From NCBI GenBank assembly GCA_013139905.1, contig WSZW01000150.1:1-13377 (forward strand): a stretch of 13,377 nt of DNA, given 5' to 3'. Position 1 is the stretch's first letter. Every line of letters starts with the position of its first letter. Shown here piece after piece: positions 1 to 7,400 of this stretch. Below the pieces are notes generated by a model that had not been told where the DNA came from, searched no databases, and was given only the letters and a program-made list of their open reading frames with translations. The position numbers were made by a program, and so were the translations under genes. Origin of the DNA: an archaeon. GTDB lineage: Archaea > EX4484-52 > B79-G9.

Positions 1-35
1 GAACCCCCGACCTACTGGTCCGAAGCCAGTCGCTC

Positions 36-59
36 TTTCTGGTTTGACAAAACCAGAAA
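36..59 (-). repeat. 10-bp inverted repeat inside the tRNA intron
   Basis: The arms at 36-45 (tttctggttt on the plus strand) and 50-59 (aaaccagaaa) are perfectly complementary, with a 4-base loop. On the RNA the 3' arm contains the CAAACCAG that also forms the splice-site helix, so this hairpin and the splice structure are mutually exclusive. A second, weaker hairpin lies next to it: AAAAATC (63-69) pairs with GATTTTT (73-79). Confidence 0.8.
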
Positions 60-85
60 TTAAAAAATCTCTGATTTTTGCAAAT
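37..85 (-). other. 49-nt tRNA intron in the D-loop with bulge-helix-bulge-like splice structure
   Basis: The 5' exon-intron strand reads GCTC-AGC-CTGG-ATA-TTTG (98-81), and the 3' intron-exon strand reads CAAA-CCAG-AAA-GAGC (46-32). TTTG pairs with CAAA, CTGG with CCAG (the 4-bp central helix) and GCTC with GAGC (the D-stem). ATA is a 3-nt bulge on one side; AAA on the other side faces AGC, giving an internal loop instead of a pure bulge, a relaxed form of the archaeal motif. Archaeal splicing endonuclease cuts after the second bulge base, which predicts cuts at 86/85 and 37/36. Joining those ends yields a normal D-loop, with the intron between tRNA positions 20a and 21. The intron also holds two simple hairpins of its own (36-59 and 63-79). 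Confidence 0.85.
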
Positions 86-127
86 ATCCAGGCTGAGCCA
101 CGAGTCCAAACACATTACATAAACAAT

Positions 128-135
128 GCATAAAA
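128..135 (-). promoter_or_regulatory. candidate TATA box for tRNA-Arg
   Basis: On the minus strand this reads TTTTATGC, about 25 bases before the first base of the tRNA, the right distance for an archaeal TATA box. The match to TTTAWA is only partial, and no independent evidence supports it. Confidence 0.35.
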
Positions 136-179
136 CTTACGCATAGTTCTTTAAATACAATACCATTACGCAGAATAAT

Positions 180-187
180 TTTATAAA
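180..187 (+). promoter_or_regulatory. TATA box of the 96-residue ORF (leaderless)
   Basis: TTTATAAA is centred 26 bases before the ATG at 210. Transcription would therefore start at or within a base or two of the start codon, giving a leaderless mRNA. No Shine-Dalgarno sequence precedes the ATG. Confidence 0.65.
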
Positions 188-209
188 CATTATTTACTAT
201 TTATAACTT

Positions 210-500
210 ATGGCTCAATATGGTGAAGGAAATTTTGGAACTAGTACAGAACAACCTAGTGCTAGACCCGACCTATACGAAATTATTGAAAAATATAGCG
301 CCATAGATAAAGTTATCGAATTAAAAGGCGACCCATGTTCTAAAGAAAACAGAGAAAAAATACATCAGATGCTCGACGAAATGGACGAAACCGATAAATT
401 AATGAAACAAAATCCAAACTACTGGAGAGCATTACATGACTTCCAACGAGAACTATCTGAAGTAACACCAGAACAAGCATACAGACCATTTACAATTTAA
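210..500 (+). CDS. Hypothetical 96-residue acidic helical protein
   Basis: No family is recognised. The protein has no signal peptide or membrane segment, so it is probably cytoplasmic. The first 20 residues are small and polar and look disordered (MAQYGEGNFGTSTEQPSARP). Residues about 21-85 are charged and predicted by eye to be helical, with a central stretch rich in Asp, Glu, Met and Lys, which could form a small helical bundle or coiled coil. There is one cysteine (Cys43). A well-placed TATA box 26 bases upstream and absence of an overlapping gene on either strand support it as a real gene. It stands alone between tRNA-Arg on the left and gatB converging from the right, so context gives no clue to its role. 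Confidence 0.6.
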   Translation: MAQYGEGNFGTSTEQPSARPDLYEIIEKYSAIDKVIELKGDPCSKENREKIHQMLDEMDETDKLMKQNPNYWRALHDFQRELSEVTPEQAYRPFTI

Positions 501-506
501 TCAGAC

Positions 507-513
507 AAAAAAA
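507..513 (-). terminator. Oligo-T terminator candidate for gatB
   Basis: An uninterrupted run of seven A on the plus strand is a run of seven T in the gatB transcript, about 25 bases after its stop codon. Archaeal RNA polymerase terminates at such U-tracts without needing a hairpin. Confidence 0.45.
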
Positions 514-537
514 GCAAACAGTAAACACAAAATCCAA

Positions 538-1968
538 CTATTTAAGCATTTCCAATATCTTCTTTCTCGCAGTGTTAGCATCAACGCCGCCTTTAGTCTC
601 GCGCATGACTTGCCCCACAAGAAAATTAAGTGATTTTTCACTGCCCGCTTTATAATCATCAACAGCTTTTTTGTTTGCGCCAATCAATTTTTTAACAATT
701 GAATCAACATCACCAACATCGCCCAATTTTTGAAACTTATACTTTTTAGCAACAGTTTTTGAATCACATTTGTCATCAACCATCTTGCGCAAAATCTTTT
801 CTGCAATCACATCAGAATATTCTTTTTTCTCATAAGACAAAATTAACTCAATCATCCATTCCTGTTTAAGACCAGATTGAACAAATGTCAAATTATTATA
901 ATTAAGCGTTTTTTTAAGCACAATACCACACCACGTAGCAGCATTTGCAACCGATACATTTTTAGATGCAATTTCAAACAAATCAGCAATATCTTTTTCA
1001 GCAACAAGACTTTCAGCCATTTTTTGAGTTAATTTATACGCTTTGATAAATCGTTTTTCTTTATCATCCGGAAGCTCAGGAATCTCTTTTTTTAAACGTT
1101 CCGTTAATTTTTTATCAACATCAATTACATTTAAATCCGGCTCAAAAATATAACCATAATCAGCTTCACTTTCTTTTGTTCGAAGTGCTTTAGTAATACC
1201 GGTTGTTGGATCCCATTGGCGCGTTTCCTGAACTATTACAACACCACGTTTCACCGCATTTTTCTGACGAATAAATTCATACGATAATGCGCGCTCAATC
1301 TCTTTTGTTCCCGTAATATTTTTTATCTCAACACGATTTCCACCATTAATAGAAATATTAGCATCTGTTTTTAATGCAGCCTCACTTGTTGAATCATAAA
1401 CCCCTAAATATTCCAAAATCATTGCCAATTTTTGCAAATAAAGTCTTGCTTCTTTTGGTGTTTTCATGTCCGGTTCAGTTACAATTTCAATCAAAGGAAT
1501 CCCGGAACGATTATAATCCACAAGAGTATAATCTTTTTCATGAATTATTTTAGCAGGATCTTCCTCCATATGGATTCGCCGAATTCGTATTTTCTTTTTT
1601 AATTCATCAACATTAAGCTCAACTTCACCCTTTTCAGCCAAAGGAACCTCAAACTGTGTTGTCTGAAAATTCTTAGACATATCAGGATAAAAATAAGTTT
1701 TTCTAGAAAAATAAGTCGCATCTGCAATTTTACAACCAACAGCAAGCGATGTTTTTGTTGCAAGCTCAACTACTTTTGCATTAGTTCTTGGCTTAGACCC
1801 CGGAAGCCCTAAACAAGTAGGACAAGTAAGCGTATTTGGCTCTAATTCTTTATTTTTTAAATTAGCCGTATAAACAACCGGATTTGGACACCCGCAGAAT
1901 ATTTTTGTATTTGAATTTAACTGCACGTGAGTCTCAAGACCAATCATAATCGTAGTTTCGTCAGACAT
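538..1968 (-). CDS. gatB: Asp-tRNA(Asn)/Glu-tRNA(Gln) amidotransferase subunit B
   Basis: Subunit B of GatCAB binds the mischarged tRNA and, with ATP, activates the side-chain carboxyl so that ammonia from GatA can convert Asp-tRNA(Asn) to Asn-tRNA(Asn), or Glu-tRNA(Gln) to Gln-tRNA(Gln). The 476 residues match the family length. Visible GatB signatures are GLETHVQLNSNTKIFC at residues 10-25, a zinc-type cysteine set (Cys25, Cys27, Cys49, Cys52, the last two in CPTCLGLPGSKP), a PDMSKNFQTTQFEVPL block, RIHMEEDPAK and YNRSGIPLIEIVTEPD. The C-terminal ~150 residues form the helical, YqeY-like tRNA-binding tail ending in KKILEMLK. The archaeal GatE insert is absent, so it is GatB and not GatE. 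gatA and gatC are not in this window. The stop is TAG at the expected family end; the next in-frame stop, TAA, comes 15 codons later. A TATA-like element 27 bases upstream of the ATG suggests a leaderless mRNA. Confidence 0.97.
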   Translation of the reverse strand: MSDETTIMIGLETHVQLNSNTKIFCGCPNPVVYTANLKNKELEPNTLTCPTCLGLPGSKPRTNAKVVELATKTSLAVGCKIADATYFSRKTYFYPDMSKNFQTTQFEVPLAEKGEVELNVDELKKKIRIRRIHMEEDPAKIIHEKDYTLVDYNRSGIPLIEIVTEPDMKTPKEARLYLQKLAMILEYLGVYDSTSEAALKTDANISINGGNRVEIKNITGTKEIERALSYEFIRQKNAVKRGVVIVQETRQWDPTTGITKALRTKESEADYGYIFEPDLNVIDVDKKLTERLKKEIPELPDDKEKRFIKAYKLTQKMAESLVAEKDIADLFEIASKNVSVANAATWCGIVLKKTLNYNNLTFVQSGLKQEWMIELILSYEKKEYSDVIAEKILRKMVDDKCDSKTVAKKYKFQKLGDVGDVDSIVKKLIGANKKAVDDYKAGSEKSLNFLVGQVMRETKGGVDANTARKKILEMLK

Positions 1969-1990
1969 AGTATGAATTAAGCCTCAAGGT

Positions 1991-2000
1991 TTTTAAAAAA
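1991..2000 (-). promoter_or_regulatory. TATA box of gatB (leaderless)
   Basis: On the minus strand TTTTTTAAAA is centred about 27 bases before the gatB ATG at 1968. The T-run lies about 50 bases after the stop of the upstream GH15-like gene, so it may also act as that gene's terminator. Confidence 0.55.
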
Positions 2001-2050
2001 GTTTGCCGGCGTTTAAGAAATATACAACCCAAATTCAAATAACTACCATT

Positions 2051-3121
2051 TCAAATCTCTTTCAAATGTTTCTTATTCAAGTTATAAATCGCGATTATAA
2101 ACAAACTCTCAGACCAGCCGAGCGGAGAATTCACAAACTTATGCGTATTTGAAAAATAAAGTTCCGGAAGCTCACCCAACTTATTAATACTATTTTCGGC
2201 CTTTAAAATATACTCTTTAGCTTTCTTTTTCTTATCCATCATCTCATAAATAAGCGCAATCCACGAAAATCCAAAAGTCCATTCAGCTTCCTCCGAATGC
2301 CCATCAGTATTTTTATTATAATAATGATCCCCTTTATAACGTAAAATTCCATTCTTTTTTTCCAAATGATAGATTGTATTTTCTAAAATTGTATCTCGTT
2401 GTTTAACAGTAACCACATTATACGGATATATTAAAGACAATAATGCCAAATCAACAAATTTTCGCTTAGACTCACGCGGAAGCAATTCTTTTAATATTTT
2501 TTTACCGTTAGTGATGTATTTTTGAGGCACAGGAATATCCGTATATTTTTTAATAACTGTTAAACCGGCAACACAAGCACCAACAGAAGATGCATGTACC
2601 TCCTCATCTTCTTCCCACATACCACTATCTTTATCATGCCAATATTCCAGAGAATCTAAATAGTTCACTAATTTTGTTACTATTCTTTTTTCATCCTTGT
2701 TTGTCAGTATTTTTTGGCCATATTTTCCTTCCAATATCCCAATACCGAATAATATAGACCCAATAGAATCATTTTGTTTATTACCCCAATCATCCCAAAA
2801 TTCATCAAATGTATTTGGATCAAACCGTGCATGTATATATTCATGTTTATGATGCGGTTTTTTAGCTATCGCATGATCTATTTTATATTCATGTTTTAGA
2901 AATATGGCAAGTAATGCCTTATATGTCTTTTTTGCAGTTTCAAAATCCTTAATAACTATAAATGCAAGACATTCATAAAAATTATCACGAAGCCATGATT
3001 TATCATAACCGGTTATCGATTTTTTCTTAGATGCACCAAAAAGACCGCTTTTATACTGCAAACCTTTTAATACCAAAGTATGCTGATCAATCAATTTTTG
3101 ATAATGTAATTTAGTCCCCAT
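2051..3121 (-). CDS. GH15 / phosphorylase-kinase-like (alpha/alpha)6 protein, single domain
   Basis: Related to glucoamylase family GH15 and the phosphorylase b kinase regulatory subunits, whose barrel binds or hydrolyses alpha-glucans. Motifs in order are GYDKSWLRDNFY near the N-terminus (GYDYSWLRD in the family), WDDWGNKQNDSIGSILFG in the middle, DSGMWEEDEEVHASSVGACVAGL (the WE motif carrying the usual first catalytic Glu) and SPLGWSESLFI close to the end. The last resembles the LLWSQSLYI ending of phosphorylase-kinase subunits. At about 356 residues it is only the barrel: the N-terminal beta domain of prokaryotic glucoamylases is absent. There is no signal peptide, so it is probably cytoplasmic. 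I place the start at ATG 3121, 23 bases after a TATA box; an in-frame GTG at 3130 would add three residues. The stop is TGA. Whether it hydrolyses glucan or only binds it cannot be told from sequence. Confidence 0.8.
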   Translation of the reverse strand: MGTKLHYQKLIDQHTLVLKGLQYKSGLFGASKKKSITGYDKSWLRDNFYECLAFIVIKDFETAKKTYKALLAIFLKHEYKIDHAIAKKPHHKHEYIHARFDPNTFDEFWDDWGNKQNDSIGSILFGIGILEGKYGQKILTNKDEKRIVTKLVNYLDSLEYWHDKDSGMWEEDEEVHASSVGACVAGLTVIKKYTDIPVPQKYITNGKKILKELLPRESKRKFVDLALLSLIYPYNVVTVKQRDTILENTIYHLEKKNGILRYKGDHYYNKNTDGHSEEAEWTFGFSWIALIYEMMDKKKKAKEYILKAENSINKLGELPELYFSNTHKFVNSPLGWSESLFIIAIYNLNKKHLKEI

Positions 3122-3130
3122 AAACCTCAC

Positions 3131-3282
3131 AATAATTTACAAATATAGACCACATAACTATATTTATCACAATCAGAGTAAATAAAACTATCGATAAATA
3201 CCTACAAAAAAACATCATCTCAAAAACAATAAAATAGCAACGTTTAAAAACTTTCAAAAATTAACTACCTCTTGGGTTCTAT
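3131..3282. other. Divergent promoter region between the GH15-like gene and carA
   Basis: This 150-base AT-rich gap holds back-to-back promoters: TATATTT (minus) at 3141-3147 and TTTAAAAA (plus) at 3243-3250. The plus-strand TATA would place transcription start near 3270, about ten bases before the TTG start codon of carA. No ORF, RNA gene or convincing operator palindrome is seen. Confidence 0.5.
3141..3147 (-). promoter_or_regulatory. TATA box of the GH15-like gene
   Basis: TATATTT on the minus strand is centred 23 bases before the ATG at 3121 but only about 14 before the alternative GTG at 3130. It therefore favours the ATG as the start of a leaderless mRNA. Confidence 0.5.
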
Positions 3283-4434
3283 TTGAAAACAACAAACACA
3301 AAAAATAACGACGCAAAAAACATAAAAGAAAAAAAAGCAATTCTTGTTCTGGAAGATGGCAGTATCTTTGAAGGTATTGGTTTTGGAATCCACGGTAAAA
3401 CCATAGGCGAAGTAGTATTTAACACAGGAATGGTCGGCTACGTTGAAACATTAACAGATCCATCATACAAAAGTCAAATTCTAGTATCGGCATATCCGCT
3501 TATAGGAAATTACGGAGTTCCAAAAAAACAACGAGACGAAATGGGATTACTAAAATCACGAGAATCTGAAAACATACAAGTTGCAGGTTTTGTCGTATCT
3601 GAACTTTGTAATACACCAAGCCACAGAGAATCTTCAATGACACTAGATGAATGGTTCATACAAGAAAACAAATGCGGAATCTCCGAAATAGATACAAGAG
3701 AATTAGTAAAAATACTAAGAGATAAAGGCTCTATGCTAGGTATTTTAGAAGTTGGGCACCCAAACAAAGAAGAATTATTATCAGAAGTAACGCTTGTAGA
3801 AGACCCCAATAAAATAAACCTCGTTGCAAAAGTATCAAAACAAGTTCCAATAATATACGGAAACGGCAAGAAAAAAATAATCTTGATTGACTGTGGCTGC
3901 AAAATGAACATAATCCGCTAGCTTGTAAAACGAAACACAACAGTACTAAGAGTCCCCTACAATTATCCAAAAGAAACTATTCTTAATCAAAACCCTGACG
4001 CCGTTTTTATTTCAAACGGTCCCGGCGACCCTAAAATGCTCACAGAAACAATCGATACTATAAAAACAATAATTAAAAACAACATTCCAATTTTTGGCAT
4101 ATGTCTTGGAAACCAGCTATTAGCATTAGCATTAGGTGCCGACACGTACAAACTAAAATACGGACACCGAAGCCACAACCAACCATGCATTAATTTACTG
4201 ACCAAAAAATGCCACATAACAAGCCAAAATCACGGGTATGCAATATCTAAAAAAACATTACCCAAAAACGTCCATGTTTGGTTTGAAAATGCAAACGACA
4301 ATACCGTAGAAGGAATATACCATAAAAACGGACGATTCACATCCGTTCAATTTCACCCGGAATCAACCCCCGGACCAAATGATACAACAGAACTTTTTGA
4401 TGAATTTTTAAGGAGAGTTACACATGATGAATAA
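3283..4434 (+). CDS. carA: Carbamoyl-phosphate synthase small (glutaminase) subunit, interrupted by in-frame TAG at codon 213
   Basis: CarA hydrolyses glutamine and channels the ammonia to CarB for carbamoyl phosphate synthesis. The N-terminal CarA domain spans about residues 17-190 (KKAILVLEDGSIFEGIGFG, GEVVFNTGMVGYVETLTDPSY, ISEIDTRELVKILRDKGSM). The class I glutaminase domain follows, with DAVFISNGPGDP, nucleophile Cys274 in FGICLGNQ, and His358 and Glu360 in VQFHPES. Read in one frame it is 383 codons, the usual CarA length. Codon 213 (3919-3921) is TAG in the stretch NIIR-stop-LVKRN, a position where relatives carry varied residues. There is no frameshift or other lesion, and all catalytic residues lie after the TAG. 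If UAG stops translation, only a 212-residue fragment without glutaminase is made. The start is TTG at 3283, the only start-like codon that keeps the N-terminus. The end overlaps carB by 11 nt. It could be a point mutation, an assembly error or readthrough. Confidence 0.93.
3919..3921 (+). other. In-frame amber codon inside carA
   Basis: TAG lies between CGC (Arg212) and CTT (Leu214). The same frame stays open for a further 170 codons to TAA at 4432. Each of Gln, Lys, Glu, Ser, Leu, Trp and Tyr codons is one base change away. gatB in this window uses TAG at its natural end, which argues that UAG is normally a stop here. Confidence 0.95.
4411..4416 (+). promoter_or_regulatory. Shine-Dalgarno site of carB, inside carA
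   Basis: AGGAGA lies within the last codons of carA, 7 bases before the first ATG of carB at 4424 (10 before the second at 4427). It is the clearest Shine-Dalgarno site in the window and fits carB being an internal gene of a carA-carB mRNA, whereas the other genes look leaderless. Confidence 0.75.
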
Positions 4435-7400
4435 TACAAACATCAATACGAACAATACACAAAATCCTCTTAACGGAAATTCAAACCAAAATAACAAAAT
4501 AAAAAAAGTTATAGTTTTAGGCAGTGGAGCAATCAAAATAGGTGAAGCCGGCGAATTTGATTTTTCAGGAAGCCAAGCGCTAAAAGCCCTAAAAGAAGAA
4601 GAAATTGAAACAATTCTTATAAACCCGAACATAGCAACAATACAAACAGACCCAAAAATGGCATCCAAAATATATTTACTCCCATTAAAAGCGGATGTCG
4701 TAACCCAAATAATCCAAAAAGAAAGACCGGATGCAATCCATCTAAACGTTGGAGGCCAAACAGCAATTAATTGCGGTCTGGAATTAGAACACAGAGGCAT
4801 TCTAAAAAAATACAACGTTCAAATTTTAGGAACCTCTGCAAACACAATAAAACTTACGGAAGATAGGGACTTATTCAAAAACGCAATGACAAACATCGGC
4901 GTATCCGTATGTAAAAGCATCGCAGTTACATCCGTTACTGACGCAGAAACAGCAGCAGAAAAAATAAGATACCCCGTAATAATACGTTCCGCATTTACTC
5001 TTGGCGGTATGGGTAGTGGAATTGCAGCAAACAACTCCGAACTAAAAAAAATAGCAGGCATCGGTTTAGATGCATCCAAAATAGGACAAATTATTGTAGA
5101 AGAAAGCGTTGCCGGTTGGAAAGAACTAGAATACGAAGTTATGCGCGACAAATACGATAATTGCATAATAATATGCAACATGGAAAATTTAGATCCCGTT
5201 GGTGTACACACAGGAGAATCAATTGTAGTCGCCCCCTCACAAACACTAAACAACCAAGAATACCAAATGCTAAGAGACATATCTCTAAAAGCCATAAGAC
5301 ACTTGAGGATTGTAGGTGAATGCAACATACAATTCGCACTACATCCAAATTCACTAGAATACCGAGTAATTGAAGTAAACCCAAGACTTTCACGTTCAAG
5401 CGCATTAGCATCAAAAGCAACAGGCTATCCAATAGCATCAATCGCAACAAAACTTTGTTTAGGTGCAAACCTATCCGAACTTAAAAACAAAGTAACAGGT
5501 GTTACCACCGCATGCTTTGAGCCAGCTCTTGATTATGTAGTTGTAAAAGTTCCAAGATGGGATTTAAAAAAATTCAAAAACGTTGACAAGCACATAGGAA
5601 CTCAAATGAAATCCGTTGGCGAAGTAATGGCAATCGGCCGAAAATTCGAAGAAGCATTGCAAAAAGCAGTCCGAATGGCAAATGAAAACCTAAGCGGCGT
5701 TGTTGGAAACAATGAAGAAACATTACAAAACATAAAAGATGTCTTAGAAAATCCAACAGATGAGCGATTATTTTACGTAGCATCCGCAATAAAAAACAAA
5801 ATGACAACAAAAGAAATATTCGAACTATCAAAAATAGACCCCTGGTTCATAGAAAAAATAAGAAATATAATTAATATTGAAAATACAATCAAACACGAAC
5901 CACTAAACAAAAATAATCTGAAAACCGCAAAAAAATACGGTTTTTCAGACGCGCAAATTTCAAAAATAACAAACATAAAAGAAAACGAAATAAGAGCATA
6001 CCGAATAAAAAACAACATCATTCCTTGCGTAAAAAAAATAGACACACTAGCTGCAGAATGGCCGGCAACCACAAACTACTTATACCTCACATACAACGGC
6101 GATTTTAATGACGTAAAATTTTCAAAAAATAAAGACCACATCATCGTGCTTGGAAGCGGAGCATATAGAATTGGATCGTCCGTCGAATTTGACTGGTGTT
6201 CGGTTCATGGGGTCTTGGGCGTTAAAAACAATCACAAAAAAACAATAATGATTAACTACAACCCGGAAACCGTATCAACAGACTACGACATTGTAGACAG
6301 ACTTTATTTTGAAGACCTAAATTTAGAAACCGTTTTAGACATTTGCGATTATGAATCACCAAACGGCGTCATAGTATCTTTTGGCGGTCAAAGACCAAAC
6401 AACATTGCATTGGCTCTAAATGATGCAGGTATAAACATACTGGGAACACACCCGACGGATATTGATCGCGCAGAAAATCGCGCCAAATTTAGCGCACTTC
6501 TAGACCACCTTAAAATAGAACAACCTGCATGGTGTGATGCTACAAGCATCCTAAAAGCAAAAACATTCGCAAATAATGTTAAATACCCGGTAATAGTAAG
6601 ACCATCTTACGTCTTATCCGGAGCTGCAATGAACATAATAAACAACGATGAAGAACTAGAACAATACGTAAATGAAGCAACAACAGTATCAAAAGAATAC
6701 CCCGTAGTCGTATCAAAATTCATAGCAAACGCGAGAGAAGTCGAAGTTGACGGTGTTTGCGACGGTAAAAATGTTCTAATTGGCGCCATTGCAGAACACA
6801 TAGAAAACGCAGGAGTTCATTCAGGAGACGCAACAATTGTAATACCCACACAAACAATAAGTAAAACAGCACTAAAATCAATTGAAGACAACACAAAAAA
6901 AATTGTAACAAATTTGAACATAAAAGGACCATTCAACATCCAATATCTTGTTTTAGGTGATTCTGTATACGTAATTGAATGCAATCTTCGAGCATCAAGA
7001 AGTATGCCATTTGTGAGTAAAGTCATCGGGTTAAACCTAATAGACATAGCAACAAATGTAATATTAGGTCAAAATTTACTATTCACAACAACCCCGAAAA
7101 TAAATCACATAGGAATCAAAGTTCCACAATTTTCTTTCATGAGACTCTACGGTGCAGACCCGGTTTTAGGAATTGAAATGGCATCAACCGGAGAAGTTGC
7201 ATGCATTGGAAAAGACTTTTCAGAAACACTCATAAACGCTATGAGGGCAGCAGAAATAGAAATACCTCTTAGAGGCGGACAAATCGCAATATCCGTTCCA
7301 AGCGAAATAAGGAAAAAAATAATAAACGACATAAAAATATTATCAGACTTAGGATTCACATTTTTTGCAACCAAACACACGAAAGAATTTCTAAACGAAA

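Larger units (their letters stand above)
1..107 (-). tRNA. tRNA-Arg (anticodon TCG), intron in the D-loop, 3' end cut off by the window edge
   Basis: Decodes CGA (and probably other CGN) arginine codons. Read on the minus strand, the acceptor 5' strand GGACTCG is at 107-101, T8 G9 at 100-99, D-stem GCTC at 98-95 and D-loop AGCCTGGATA with the conserved GG. After a 49-nt insertion the D-stem closes with GAGC at 35-32. The anticodon stem ACTGG/CCAGT (30-26 and 18-14) encloses loop CTTCGGA, with anticodon TCG at 23-21. The variable loop AGGTC is at 13-9, and the T-stem GGGGG plus TTC runs to position 1. The remaining T-loop, 3' T-stem, acceptor strand and discriminator base lie beyond the window. 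With the insertion removed, every arm pairs without mismatch, so the identification is firm. Confidence 0.93.

Noticed and set aside
36..79. Hairpins in the tRNA intron as a rho-independent terminator or CRISPR repeat
   Set aside because: They lie inside the tRNA gene between the two strands of the D-stem, and no repeated units with spacers are present.
538..540. gatB TAG as a readthrough codon extending the protein by 15 residues
   Set aside because: The protein before TAG already ends where the GatB family ends, and the extra residues would be a Phe/Cys-rich stretch with no family counterpart.
3174..3218. Possible C/D box guide RNA on the minus strand between the GH15-like gene and carA (a GATGATGT box, then CTGA about 30 bases later)
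   Set aside because: The C box differs from consensus, no D' or C' pair is visible, no terminal stem forms, and the stretch overlaps a promoter region.
3922..4434. A separate gene for a free-standing glutamine amidotransferase starting at ATG 4036
   Set aside because: Starting at 4036 would remove the N-terminal strands of the glutaminase fold, including the NGPGDP motif. The region upstream, back to the TAG, reads as CarA in the same frame, so this is the second part of carA.
4408..5831. Long minus-strand frames opposite carB
   Set aside because: They are antisense shadows of a strongly conserved gene, rich in Leu, Phe and Ser as expected from complementing AT-rich coding sequence, with no promoters or recognisable motifs.
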